This document shows, piece after piece, positions 35,343-43,312 of a stretch of 64,000 nucleotides of DNA; the stretch's first letter is position 1, and each line of letters begins with the position of its first letter. The notes under the pieces are model-generated. The model was not told the DNA's origin. It was given only the letters and a program-made list of their open reading frames with translations, and made no database searches. Made by a program: the position numbers and the translations under genes. Origin of the DNA: Marisalimonas sp016777705 (GTDB lineage Bacteria; Pseudomonadota; Alphaproteobacteria; Puniceispirillales; Marisalimonadaceae); contig NZ_CP159808.1 in the NCBI RefSeq assembly GCF_047717795.1, forward strand, positions 1,488,001 to 1,552,000, in the 5' to 3' direction.

Positions 35343-37520
35343 ATGCCTACAGTTAATACAAATAGTGCAGCAACGTTTGCTCTGAACAAGATGAATGCTA
35401 CCGAACGAGACATGCTTACTTCTATGGAGAGGCTTTCATCGGGCAAAAGAATTAATCATGCTGGGGACGATGCTGCTGGTGCTGCTATATCGGATAGGAT
35501 GACAGCTCAAATAAAAGGATTAGAACAATCTGTTAGAAATGCCGGAGATGTCATTTCCATGGCACAAGTAGCTGAAGGAGCACTTGACGAATCTTCAGAC
35601 ATACTTCAAAGAATTAGAGAACTCGCCATTCAATCTGCTTCAGATGTTATGAACGCAGAAGAAAGATCATATTTAAACGCAGAAGTAATTCAAATGTTAG
35701 CTGAATTAGATAGAGTAACACGTGATACTACATTTAATGAAATCGCGGTATTAGACGGCTCTTTTGCTGACAGAAGATTTCAAATTGGTACTCATGAACG
35801 TGAGTTTGCTCAATTATCAGTATCGTCTATGAGAATTGATGCTTTAGGCGCTTTTAAAGCTGTTTCAGATAGCACAGATACTACAGGAATAAATTCTAAT
35901 TTAGCACTAAATGCATATGCAGTAGCAGATACTACTGAAACTAATCTGATACAAGATGAAACTTTTACAGTACATGGGATTTTAGGAAGTTCTACGGTAA
36001 CTGCAGCTGCTGGATCAACTGTTAGGGATATTGCAACTTCTGTTAATGCAATTTTTGACTCAACAGGTGTATCTGCCATTGCTTCTTCTCAACTTAAGAT
36101 AGAAGCCAAATCTCTTGATAGCTCTTTAAATGGCCAAAATAGTGTTTCTTTCTCAATTCAAGGTAAAAATGGAACGTCTACATCAATTTCTGCTAATATT
36201 ACATTAAACAGTTCAAAGGGTAGTTCGGTTTTATCTAACTTAAGAGATTCAGTAAATAATTATACAACTACCACTGGTATTACAGCTACTTTATCAAGCG
36301 ATAATTCATCAATAATTTTAGTCCAAAATGAAGGATATGACATAAAATTAGGTGATGTAAATTTTGCAAGTGATACTGTTTCTACTGGTGCACAAAGAGT
36401 TCTTTTAGTTACTAGTTTAGATAATGATGAAGGCGTGGCTGGAGCTACAGTTAGCCTTGGAGATACAAACGTTACTGTTACTGACGCCGACAGCCTAGTG
36501 TCATCTGCATCTGGTACCGCTAATACTGCAATGACATTGAATGGAACACTAGCGAGTACAGCTGATGACAATGGCTTAGTTACTACTTTTGATGCTTCAA
36601 GTAATGGTACGACTGCAATTACTAAAGATGGAGCTTTAGCGGCTTCTACTACTTTGAATTCTTTAATAACAATTACACACGCTTCAGACACTGACTCAAC
36701 TTATACAATAGTTGGTACAGATATTTATGGAAATGCTCAAACAGAAGATATTGCTGTTACTACAACTGACATAACATCAGGACTAAAAGTATTTCAAACA
36801 GTAACTAGTATTACGCCAAGTGGAAATGGACCATCTAATGTCATTATTGGTGTTGCAGCAACCGTGACAAACAAAAGTGCTTTAGTAACAATTACATCCG
36901 GTGCAAGCGATGAATCCGACAAAACATTTACTGTAGTTGGTACGGATATGGATGGCGCGGCTTTAACTGAAACTATTACTGGACCAACCGCTTTAGGAAC
37001 AGTAACAGGAAGACAAATTTTTAAAACTATTCATTCAATTACTCCAACTTCATCTACAACTGGTGCAATTACTGTTGGAACCAAAGCTGCTGACTCTGTT
37101 ATTGTAACTGGTCAGTTAGAAATGGTATCAAGTAATAGTTTTACAGTAATAGGTGAAGACGGAAAAGGATTATTTGAATTATCCCCCGGTGCAGCATCTT
37201 TAGATAAACTTGAAGGTGTAAATGTAAAAACAAGGACAGCATCAATTAACGCTCTTCGTGTAATTGACAGATCATTAGATAGAATTCATATGGAAAGAGC
37301 AAAATTAGGTGCCCTTAGCAGTAGAATGGAAAAGGCAATTGATAATTTATCAAATGTTGCCTTAAATACTGCAGCTTCTAGGGGACGAATTCAAGATGCA
37401 GACTTTGCAAAAGAATCAGCAGAATTAACTAAGCACCAAATTTTACAACAATCTGCAATGGCAATGATTGCACAAGCAGGAAAAGCTCAACAGAATGTTC
37501 TACAATTACTCCAAAATTAA
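35343..37520 (+). CDS. Flagellin 2 (725 aa, distinct central domain)
   Basis: A flagellin with conserved ends: MERLSSGKRINHAGDDAAGA near the N terminus and QDADFAKESAELTKHQIL near the C terminus. I choose the ATG at 35343 (MPTVNTNSAATFALN), which has GGAG 7 bases upstream. A frame start at 35331 adds four residues. The centre (near 160-610) is not like that of the other flagellins. It contains two copies of a module with VGTD..G...TE.I, KxFKT or VFQT, SITPS and VGT (36522-37095) that recurs in FliD and FlgK. Confidence 0.93.
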   Translation: MPTVNTNSAATFALNKMNATERDMLTSMERLSSGKRINHAGDDAAGAAISDRMTAQIKGLEQSVRNAGDVISMAQVAEGALDESSDILQRIRELAIQSASDVMNAEERSYLNAEVIQMLAELDRVTRDTTFNEIAVLDGSFADRRFQIGTHEREFAQLSVSSMRIDALGAFKAVSDSTDTTGINSNLALNAYAVADTTETNLIQDETFTVHGILGSSTVTAAAGSTVRDIATSVNAIFDSTGVSAIASSQLKIEAKSLDSSLNGQNSVSFSIQGKNGTSTSISANITLNSSKGSSVLSNLRDSVNNYTTTTGITATLSSDNSSIILVQNEGYDIKLGDVNFASDTVSTGAQRVLLVTSLDNDEGVAGATVSLGDTNVTVTDADSLVSSASGTANTAMTLNGTLASTADDNGLVTTFDASSNGTTAITKDGALAASTTLNSLITITHASDTDSTYTIVGTDIYGNAQTEDIAVTTTDITSGLKVFQTVTSITPSGNGPSNVIIGVAATVTNKSALVTITSGASDESDKTFTVVGTDMDGAALTETITGPTALGTVTGRQIFKTIHSITPTSSTTGAITVGTKAADSVIVTGQLEMVSSNSFTVIGEDGKGLFELSPGAASLDKLEGVNVKTRTASINALRVIDRSLDRIHMERAKLGALSSRMEKAIDNLSNVALNTAASRGRIQDADFAKESAELTKHQILQQSAMAMIAQAGKAQQNVLQLLQN
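36522..37095 (+). repeat. Two axial-protein modules in flagellin 2
   Basis: Two adjacent ~90-residue units share the order TYTIVGTD/FTVVGTD, QTED/LTET, VFQT/IFKT, SITPS and a closing glycine-rich GV/VGT. The same unit occurs once in FliD (56185-56460) and twice in FlgK (63125-63615). From memory, similar modules with leading LTLNG are frequent in phage virion proteins. The relationship has not been tested by search. Confidence 0.65.
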
Positions 37521-37608
37521 TTTTAATATTTAGTAATTTATAATTAGGTCTTTTAATTTACAGTTATAAGTCGACATACGTTTATACTACCTGGATAAGC
37601 TTTATTAA

Positions 37609-38439
37609 TTAGGTCCAGCGAAGATCACGAGATAACATTCTGTTCTTTAGATGTTTTTCTAGAATATGAAGTCGTATAAAATATGATGCACGGAAATCGT
37701 TAGAAATAAGATGTCTGATATCAGAAATTCCATCAATCAATTCAGAAATTGTATCTTGCAAGGTATAGACAGGGGTATGGTTTGGAGCAAGTGATCCGAA
37801 TGGATCAAAATTAACCTTATAAGACCTTTTGTCGGGTAGAGCCTGAGTATTAACAGATACTTCACAATTTGATACATTGTTAGCTACAGCTTTTGCTAAT
37901 TCTGACACCTGATAATTCCATGAACTTGATCCCGTATTTACAGCAAGGTATGGTGTGGAAATATTTTTATCCCTAAGAATAGCCCACTCTATTGCCCGCG
38001 ACATGTCTTTCACATGTATAAGTGGACGCCAAGGCGATCCATCGCTCAATATTTCAATTCGATTATTAATAATTGCGGATGCAACAAAATCGTTCAATAC
38101 TAAGTCTAATCTTAAGCGATCGCTCATCCCACATGCAGTTGCAAATCTTAGCGAAGTTGCAGTAGTGCCATTACCTAAATCACATCTTTGAAGCACCTTT
38201 TCTACAGCTACTTTTGACTTCGCGTAATCTGTAAGGGGATTAAGAGTATCAAACTCTTTTTTAGGTTCTCCTTCTGAATCACCGTAAATGCTGCAACTTG
38301 AGGCGAACACCAATCTTTTGTTTGGTAAAGCTACGTAGGGTTCAATAATTTTCTTGACTGCAAGGTAGTTTATTGAGTTTGTAACATCCAAAAACTTATT
38401 GCCCATTGGATCATTGGATATAGCACTCAAAATAAGCAA
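37609..38439 (-). pseudogene. NAD-dependent sugar epimerase lacking its N-terminal half-domain
   Basis: The reading frame matches an NAD-dependent epimerase/dehydratase from about residue 70 onward: SAISNDPMGN, then FASSCSIYGDS (catalytic Ser/Thr region), LNPLTDYAKSK (YxxxK) and WRPLIHVKDMSRAI. The N-terminal Rossmann GxxGxxG loop is absent. An in-frame TAA lies three codons before the first usable TTG, and only 50 bases separate it from the next gene. The enzyme should not bind NAD, so I call it a remnant. The C terminus (LRW) is complete. Confidence 0.75.
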
Positions 38440-38489
38440 AGCATAGTTTTAAGGACTAAAGTTTCGTGATATAGAAAATTATAAGTTTA

Positions 38490-39248
38490 TTAAAAATTTA
38501 TTATATGTTGATTTGACGAGGTATCGTTTTGTATGTAATTAGTACCATTTTTAACTAAGAGTTTTTTTATTTTTGGAACTAACCCCATTGACTCTTCAAT
38601 CTTTGAACAAAGTATAAAATCTTCTTCATACTTTATTAACATGCCTGCAAGCACGCTAACTTCAACAAGTGACATTTTCCCAGGAAATAGCCCTTTAAAA
38701 CCTTCACTTCTGCATTTTACATAAGTTGCTCTTTTCCATCCCATACAGCTATATATATATCTTTGAATAGGTTTGAGATCCTGTGTTTTTTCAAAAGAGT
38801 TATTAGGGTTAAAGTTTAGAGGTTCATTTGCAATACAACAATGCTGATATAAGGTGTTGACAGCCATAACACAATCTACGTCAGGATTATTTAGATGAGT
38901 ACCACAATTTCTAATATCTTCAATTGACTGCAGTGGGCTTACACTGTTTACCCATAAGACAGATTCACAAGAAGGAAACTCTTCAAATAAAAAATCAATC
39001 ACCATATCTGTTGTTGCATCATCACCTGCTAATTTTTTAGTTCTTTGTAAAAACTCAACTTCATTAGAGTTTACAAGCCCTTCGAAAACTGGATCATCAC
39101 TCGTAATTATAACTTTATCAAAAATTCCAGAGCTTAAACATTTGTCCCTTGCAATTTCAGCCAAAGTTCTTGAGTTAAATGACTTATAATTTTTTTTGGG
39201 TAACCTTTTACTACCAGATCTTACTGGTATTACTGCAATTTTATTCAT
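38490..39248 (-). CDS. Acylneuraminate-type cytidylyltransferase 1
   Basis: This family activates nonulosonic acids (neuraminic, pseudaminic, legionaminic types) as CMP-sugars. The nucleotide-binding N terminus IAVIPVRSGSKRLPKKN is at residues 3-19, and WVNSVSPLQ lies near 102. I choose the ATG at 39246-39248, whose T overlaps the stop of TPR-glycosyltransferase 1. The upstream frame extension has no support. Placement directly after a FlmG-like gene suggests that it supplies the CMP-donor. The exact sugar is not deducible. Confidence 0.85.
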   Translation of the reverse strand: MNKIAVIPVRSGSKRLPKKNYKSFNSRTLAEIARDKCLSSGIFDKVIITSDDPVFEGLVNSNEVEFLQRTKKLAGDDATTDMVIDFLFEEFPSCESVLWVNSVSPLQSIEDIRNCGTHLNNPDVDCVMAVNTLYQHCCIANEPLNFNPNNSFEKTQDLKPIQRYIYSCMGWKRATYVKCRSEGFKGLFPGKMSLVEVSVLAGMLIKYEEDFILCSKIEESMGLVPKIKKLLVKNGTNYIQNDTSSNQHIINF

Positions 39249-41116
39249 TACAAACTCCATATTTTAGTTATATTGAGAATATCTTCTTTAATTAATCTGA
39301 ATACATTGTCCCATGTCTCCCATGTGTTTCTTTCACATATATCAATCGATGGTCCAACCGGATTGTTTAATATTGTATTCCATGAACTTTGTTTCCAACT
39401 AGCAAGCTTAGTTAGTGTTCCAACAGCGCCCGAGATATAAACTACCATAATTTTAGGTGTTATAACCATATCAAGTGCTGCACATAATGCGGTCGTATCA
39501 TCAACATTATTAAATTGGTCTAATTCATCAAAGTTATGGACTGTTACCCCAAGTTTATCTTTGACTTTAGCTAAATCGTCTTCAAAATCCTTATATTGTA
39601 GATTTATAAACGTTACATCAGGGATCTTTAATACTGGTGACCACTCCAAAATGGGTGCGTAATTTGGTAAACGTCCAGGAGACATATCAGTACTTTTCCA
39701 GCCAATACCAACATAAGGACCTTTCCCCAATGAGTTAAGACGTTCTCTCCAATAGTTAACACGGTCTGGATCTGGAACAAGGTAGGCTTTAGGTTTAGTA
39801 TTTTGTGTAATTTCTGAAAGAAAATGCCTATAAAGACTTCCCATTGGCAAGTGATAATCAAAATCGTCTCTATTGATATCAAGACTTCTATCTTCGGACT
39901 TAACTTCTACATTTGGAAATGACCGTTGTAACAAGGGAACTAATTTATCCTGACACTCCAAAATACAATGCTTAGCCTGAGAATCTAAAAAGGATAGGCA
40001 AGAAGACCAGTTTAACGTGTCTCCAATACCCTGCTCACTCCAAAGAAGAATTCTTTTATCCTTCAAACTCTGCGATCCATCCCACATCGGTTGGATAAAA
40101 TTTCTCTCGTTAGACAAAAATTCAGGAATTTTCCAGCGCCATTCGCTTTCATCAAGACCTTCTTTAAGCCTTCCACTATTAAGAAGTGTAAGACTTAAGT
40201 TATGATGTGCTTCAGCAAAATCAGGCTTAAGTGAAATAGATTTGTTATAAGTTTCTATAGCCTCACTTAATTTATTTTTAGATTGAAGAGTTAATCCTAT
40301 ATTGTTGTAAGCTTCAGCGTAATCAGGCTTAAGTAAGACAGATTTGTTTAAAGCTTCCATTGCCTCGTCGAATTTACCTAATTCCTGTAAAAGAGCTCCC
40401 TTGTTATTATAGGCCTCAGCATAATCATTTTTTAGTAAGATTGATTTATCGTAAACTTTTATAGCTTCATCACACTTACCTTGAGATTGAAAAACAACTC
40501 CTAAGTTATTGTAAACTTCAGCATAATTGGGCTTAAGTGAAATAGATTTCCTATAAGCCTCTATAGCTTCATCTAACTTACCTTGAGCTTTTAAGGCCAC
40601 TCCCATGTTGTAATAAGTACCAGCATCATTAGGCTTAAGTGAGATAGACTTTTTATAAGCCTCTAAAGCCTCATCTAACTTATGTAGGTTTTTTAATACA
40701 ACACCCATATTACTGTAAACTTCTGCAAAATCAGGCTTAAGTGAAATAGATGTCTTATAAGCCTCTACAGCTTCATCAAGCATTCCTATCTGAGCCCTTG
40801 ATGCACCCAGAATATTCCAAACAACATACGCACCTGGATATTGGACTGTTAGAGCCTCAGCTTGCTCAATCACAGCTTCTATTTGTCCTTGGTTATATAA
40901 ATTAACTAGTTGATTTACAGATTCCTGAGGTGGATTTTGTATAACATTATTTTGTTTATACTTATTTAAAGAAGCTAACCCTTGCTGCGCTCTTATATTA
41001 TTCGAAAAATTCTTTAAGATTGTTTCGTATAGCTTTTGGGCTTCAGCTAAATCACCCTTCTTTGAATATGACTTGGCTTTCATAAGTGACTGTTCTACTG
41101 ATAAATTAGCCGACAT
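39248..41116 (-). CDS. FlmG-like TPR glycosyltransferase 1 (6 TPRs)
   Basis: A 622-residue soluble protein. An array-specific leader (MSANLSVEQSLMKAKS) and linker occupy ~1-87, about six 34-residue TPR units follow (near 88-300), then a GT-B/GT9-like domain with EQGIGDTLNW. Caulobacter FlmG has this layout and attaches pseudaminic acid to flagellin. The segment before the C terminus reads MVITPKIMVVYISGAVG, unlike copies 2 and 5. It forms an operon with a cytidylyltransferase and the epimerase remnant under a sigma-54 promoter. Large parts are identical in DNA to copies 2 and 5. Confidence 0.82.
   Translation of the reverse strand: MSANLSVEQSLMKAKSYSKKGDLAEAQKLYETILKNFSNNIRAQQGLASLNKYKQNNVIQNPPQESVNQLVNLYNQGQIEAVIEQAEALTVQYPGAYVVWNILGASRAQIGMLDEAVEAYKTSISLKPDFAEVYSNMGVVLKNLHKLDEALEAYKKSISLKPNDAGTYYNMGVALKAQGKLDEAIEAYRKSISLKPNYAEVYNNLGVVFQSQGKCDEAIKVYDKSILLKNDYAEAYNNKGALLQELGKFDEAMEALNKSVLLKPDYAEAYNNIGLTLQSKNKLSEAIETYNKSISLKPDFAEAHHNLSLTLLNSGRLKEGLDESEWRWKIPEFLSNERNFIQPMWDGSQSLKDKRILLWSEQGIGDTLNWSSCLSFLDSQAKHCILECQDKLVPLLQRSFPNVEVKSEDRSLDINRDDFDYHLPMGSLYRHFLSEITQNTKPKAYLVPDPDRVNYWRERLNSLGKGPYVGIGWKSTDMSPGRLPNYAPILEWSPVLKIPDVTFINLQYKDFEDDLAKVKDKLGVTVHNFDELDQFNNVDDTTALCAALDMVITPKIMVVYISGAVGTLTKLASWKQSSWNTILNNPVGPSIDICERNTWETWDNVFRLIKEDILNITKIWSL
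39480..40126 (-). repeat. 647-bp identical block, copy in glycosyltransferase 1
   Basis: By line-by-line reading this block matches 41451-42097 in glycosyltransferase 2 without a difference that I can find, at a constant offset of 1971. It encodes most of the catalytic domain. The flanking DNA differs, with changes beginning at 39478 and 40127. Confidence 0.8.
39703..39943 (-). repeat. 241-bp catalytic core block shared by four copies
   Basis: This segment (protein part from LVPLLQRSFPNVE to GKGPYVGI) is present nearly unchanged at 41674-41914, 49333-49573 and, inverted, at 45146-45386. All four have the same length of 241 bp. It is the most conserved DNA block of the array. Confidence 0.75.
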
Positions 41117-41198
41117 TACTCATTCCTTTTTATATGCATATAACTCATATAGAGTGCAAGATTTGTGCCACGCATTAACATGTAGAAGAGATTAAAAA
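40210..41198 (-). repeat. 989-bp direct repeat, copy 1
   Basis: From the end of TPR 6 of glycosyltransferase 1 through the gene start to beyond its promoter, the DNA nearly matches 50041-51029 in glycosyltransferase 5. Both are 989 bp. I see only scattered single-base differences plus a small patch inside the promoter. Recent duplication or gene conversion is the simplest explanation. Confidence 0.8.
41156..41170 (-). promoter_or_regulatory. Sigma-54 promoter of glycosyltransferase 1 operon
   Basis: The minus strand reads TGGCACAAATCTTGC with 10 bases between GG and GC, a full consensus match. The start would fall near 41144, 28 bases before the ATG, and an AAGGA-type ribosome site follows. 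Confidence 0.75.
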
Positions 41199-41227
41199 CT
41201 TTCAAACAGAATTAATTAAGAACAACT

Positions 41228-42883
41228 TCAATTTTGATTTATTTTGAGAATATCTTCTTTAATTAATCTGAATACATTGTCCCATGTCTCCCATGTGTTT
41301 CTCGTGTATATATCAATCAATGGACCAACTGGATTGTTCAATATTGTATTCCATGAACTTTGTTTCCAATTTGCAAGCTTAGTTGGTGTTCCAACAGCGC
41401 CCGAGATTAACGGCGCTGTACCATGGTTAGACACAAGCATATCAAGTGCCGCACATAATGCGGTCGTATCATCAACATTATTAAATTGGTCTAATTCATC
41501 AAAGTTATGGACTGTTACCCCAAGTTTATCTTTGACTTTAGCTAAATCGTCTTCAAAATCCTTATATTGTAGATTTATAAACGTTACATCAGGGATCTTT
41601 AATACTGGTGACCACTCCAAAATGGGTGCGTAATTTGGTAAACGTCCAGGAGACATATCAGTACTTTTCCAGCCAATACCAACATAAGGACCTTTCCCCA
41701 ATGAGTTAAGACGTTCTCTCCAATAGTTAACACGGTCTGGATCTGGAACAAGGTAGGCTTTAGGTTTAGTATTTTGTGTAATTTCTGAAAGAAAATGCCT
41801 ATAAAGACTTCCCATTGGCAAGTGATAATCAAAATCGTCTCTATTGATATCAAGACTTCTATCTTCGGACTTAACTTCTACATTTGGAAATGACCGTTGT
41901 AACAAGGGAACTAATTTATCCTGACACTCCAAAATACAATGCTTAGCCTGAGAATCTAAAAAGGATAGGCAAGAAGACCAGTTTAACGTGTCTCCAATAC
42001 CCTGCTCACTCCAAAGAAGAATTCTTTTATCCTTCAAACTCTGCGATCCATCCCACATCGGTTGGATAAAATTTCTCTCGTTAGACAAAAATTCAGGGTT
42101 TTTCCAGCGCCATTCGCTTTCATCAAGACCTTCTTTAAGCCTTCCACTTTTAAGAAGTGTAAAACCTAAGTTATAATGAGCTTCTGCAAAATCAGGCTTG
42201 AGTGAAATAGACTTCTTATAGACCTCTATGGCTTCATCTAACTTATTCAGGTAATGCAAAGCAAGACCCATATTATAATAAGCCTCTGCATAATCAGGTT
42301 TTAATGAAATAGATTTCTTATAAGCCTCTATAGCTTCATCTAACTTACCTTGAGAATAGAGGGTGTCGCCCATATTGTTATAAGCTTCAGCACGAGAAGG
42401 TTTTAGTGAGATAGACTTTTTATAAGCCTCTATAGCTTCATCTAACTTACCTTGGTTTTTTAAAGCTACACCCATATTGAAATGAGCATCAGCAAAATCA
42501 GACTTTAAGAAAATGGCTTTCTTGTAAGCATATATAGATTCGTCAAACATTCCTATTTCTTCTCTTGATGCACCCAGAATATTCCAAACAACATACGCAC
42601 CTGGATATTGTGCTGTTAGACCCTCAGCTTGCTTTATCACAGTTTCCATTTGTCCTTGGTTATATAAGTTTACTAATTGATTTACTGATTCCTGAGGTGG
42701 ATTTTGTATAACATTATTTTGTTTATACTTATTTAAAGAAGCTAACCCTTGCTGCGCTCTTATATTATTCGAAAAATTCTTTAAGATTGTTTCGTATAGC
42801 TTTTGAGCTTCAGCTAAATCACCCTTCTTTGAATATGACTTGGCTTTCATAAGTGACTGTTCTACTGATAAATTAGCCGACAT
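41228..42883 (-). CDS. FlmG-like TPR glycosyltransferase 2 (4 TPRs)
   Basis: The shortest copy of the array at 551 residues. It has the same ~87-residue leader and linker, about four TPR units (near 88-225), a partial unit and the GT domain with EQGIGDTLNW. The late segment is MLVSNHGTAPLISGAVG, shared with copy 5 and resembling the normal S..T...L.GA.G pattern of GT9-type enzymes. It stands alone under its own sigma-54 promoter with no sugar gene directly downstream. Its C-terminal domain shares a 647-bp identical block with copy 1. Confidence 0.82.
   Translation of the reverse strand: MSANLSVEQSLMKAKSYSKKGDLAEAQKLYETILKNFSNNIRAQQGLASLNKYKQNNVIQNPPQESVNQLVNLYNQGQMETVIKQAEGLTAQYPGAYVVWNILGASREEIGMFDESIYAYKKAIFLKSDFADAHFNMGVALKNQGKLDEAIEAYKKSISLKPSRAEAYNNMGDTLYSQGKLDEAIEAYKKSISLKPDYAEAYYNMGLALHYLNKLDEAIEVYKKSISLKPDFAEAHYNLGFTLLKSGRLKEGLDESEWRWKNPEFLSNERNFIQPMWDGSQSLKDKRILLWSEQGIGDTLNWSSCLSFLDSQAKHCILECQDKLVPLLQRSFPNVEVKSEDRSLDINRDDFDYHLPMGSLYRHFLSEITQNTKPKAYLVPDPDRVNYWRERLNSLGKGPYVGIGWKSTDMSPGRLPNYAPILEWSPVLKIPDVTFINLQYKDFEDDLAKVKDKLGVTVHNFDELDQFNNVDDTTALCAALDMLVSNHGTAPLISGAVGTPTKLANWKQSSWNTILNNPVGPLIDIYTRNTWETWDNVFRLIKEDILKINQN
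41451..42097 (-). repeat. 647-bp identical block, copy in glycosyltransferase 2
   Basis: Partner of 39480-40126. It contains the 241-bp core at 41674-41914. The identical stretch stops sharply on both sides, within the GT domain at one end and near the TPR boundary at the other. Confidence 0.8.
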
Positions 42884-42922
42884 TACTCATTCCTTTTTAT
42901 ATGCATATAACTCATCTAAAGT

Positions 42923-42937
42923 GCAATAGTTGTACCA
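42923..42937 (-). promoter_or_regulatory. Sigma-54 promoter of glycosyltransferase 2
   Basis: The minus strand reads TGGTACAACTATTGC. GG and GC keep the required 10-base separation, with one departure from TGGCAC. It aligns with the promoters of copies 1 and 5 within homologous flanks. Confidence 0.65.
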
Positions 42938-43232
42938 AGATAAATCTTAAAAATTAATAAAAGTAAATATTTTAGACAAATAGATAAAACACAAATATTT
43001 AATAAAATTTGCACAAAGAAATATACGCTAAAAATAAATAGCTTAAGATCAGTGAAGATAGAATTATTAATAAATCAAAATAAAACTATACATTATAAAA
43101 GAGAATGTAAATTACAGAATAAAGAATAAAATTTTATAAATAAAAGAGATAATAATATCTAAAAACAATCTTCTAAAGAATGAAGATTTTGAACTAATAA
43201 TTATGACGTGTCTAAAAGGGCTAACTAAAATT

Positions 43233-43248
43233 TTGGCATTAATTTTGC
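43233..43248 (+). promoter_or_regulatory. Sigma-54 promoter of glycosyltransferase 3
   Basis: TTGGCATTAATTTTGC has GG and GC exactly 10 bases apart. The expected start is near 43260, 53 bases before the ATG. The surrounding sequence is unrelated to the promoters of copies 1, 2 and 5, so the element arose or was kept independently. Confidence 0.7.
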
Positions 43249-43312
43249 TAAGATAATGAAGTTAATTAAACATTTTTTCTAGAATTTATTTTGATTTTAA
43301 AAAGTTAATACT

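Larger units (their letters stand above)
42884..43312. other. 429-bp divergent intergenic region
   Basis: Lies between divergent glycosyltransferases 2 and 3. It holds one sigma-54 promoter at each end (42923-42937 minus, 43233-43248 plus). The ~290 bases between are very A-rich. I see no gene, tRNA or clear hairpin there. Confidence 0.6.

Noticed and set aside
36260..36691. 143-codon minus-strand frame inside flagellin 2
   Set aside because: It arises from the Thr/Ser/Val-rich codons of the flagellin read backwards. Similar shadows occur in the other flagellins.
39628..39882. An 84-codon frame that recurs in glycosyltransferases 1, 2, 3 and 5
   Set aside because: It is an out-of-frame reading of the shared catalytic block. 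Its conservation follows from the DNA duplication and not from coding for a second protein.
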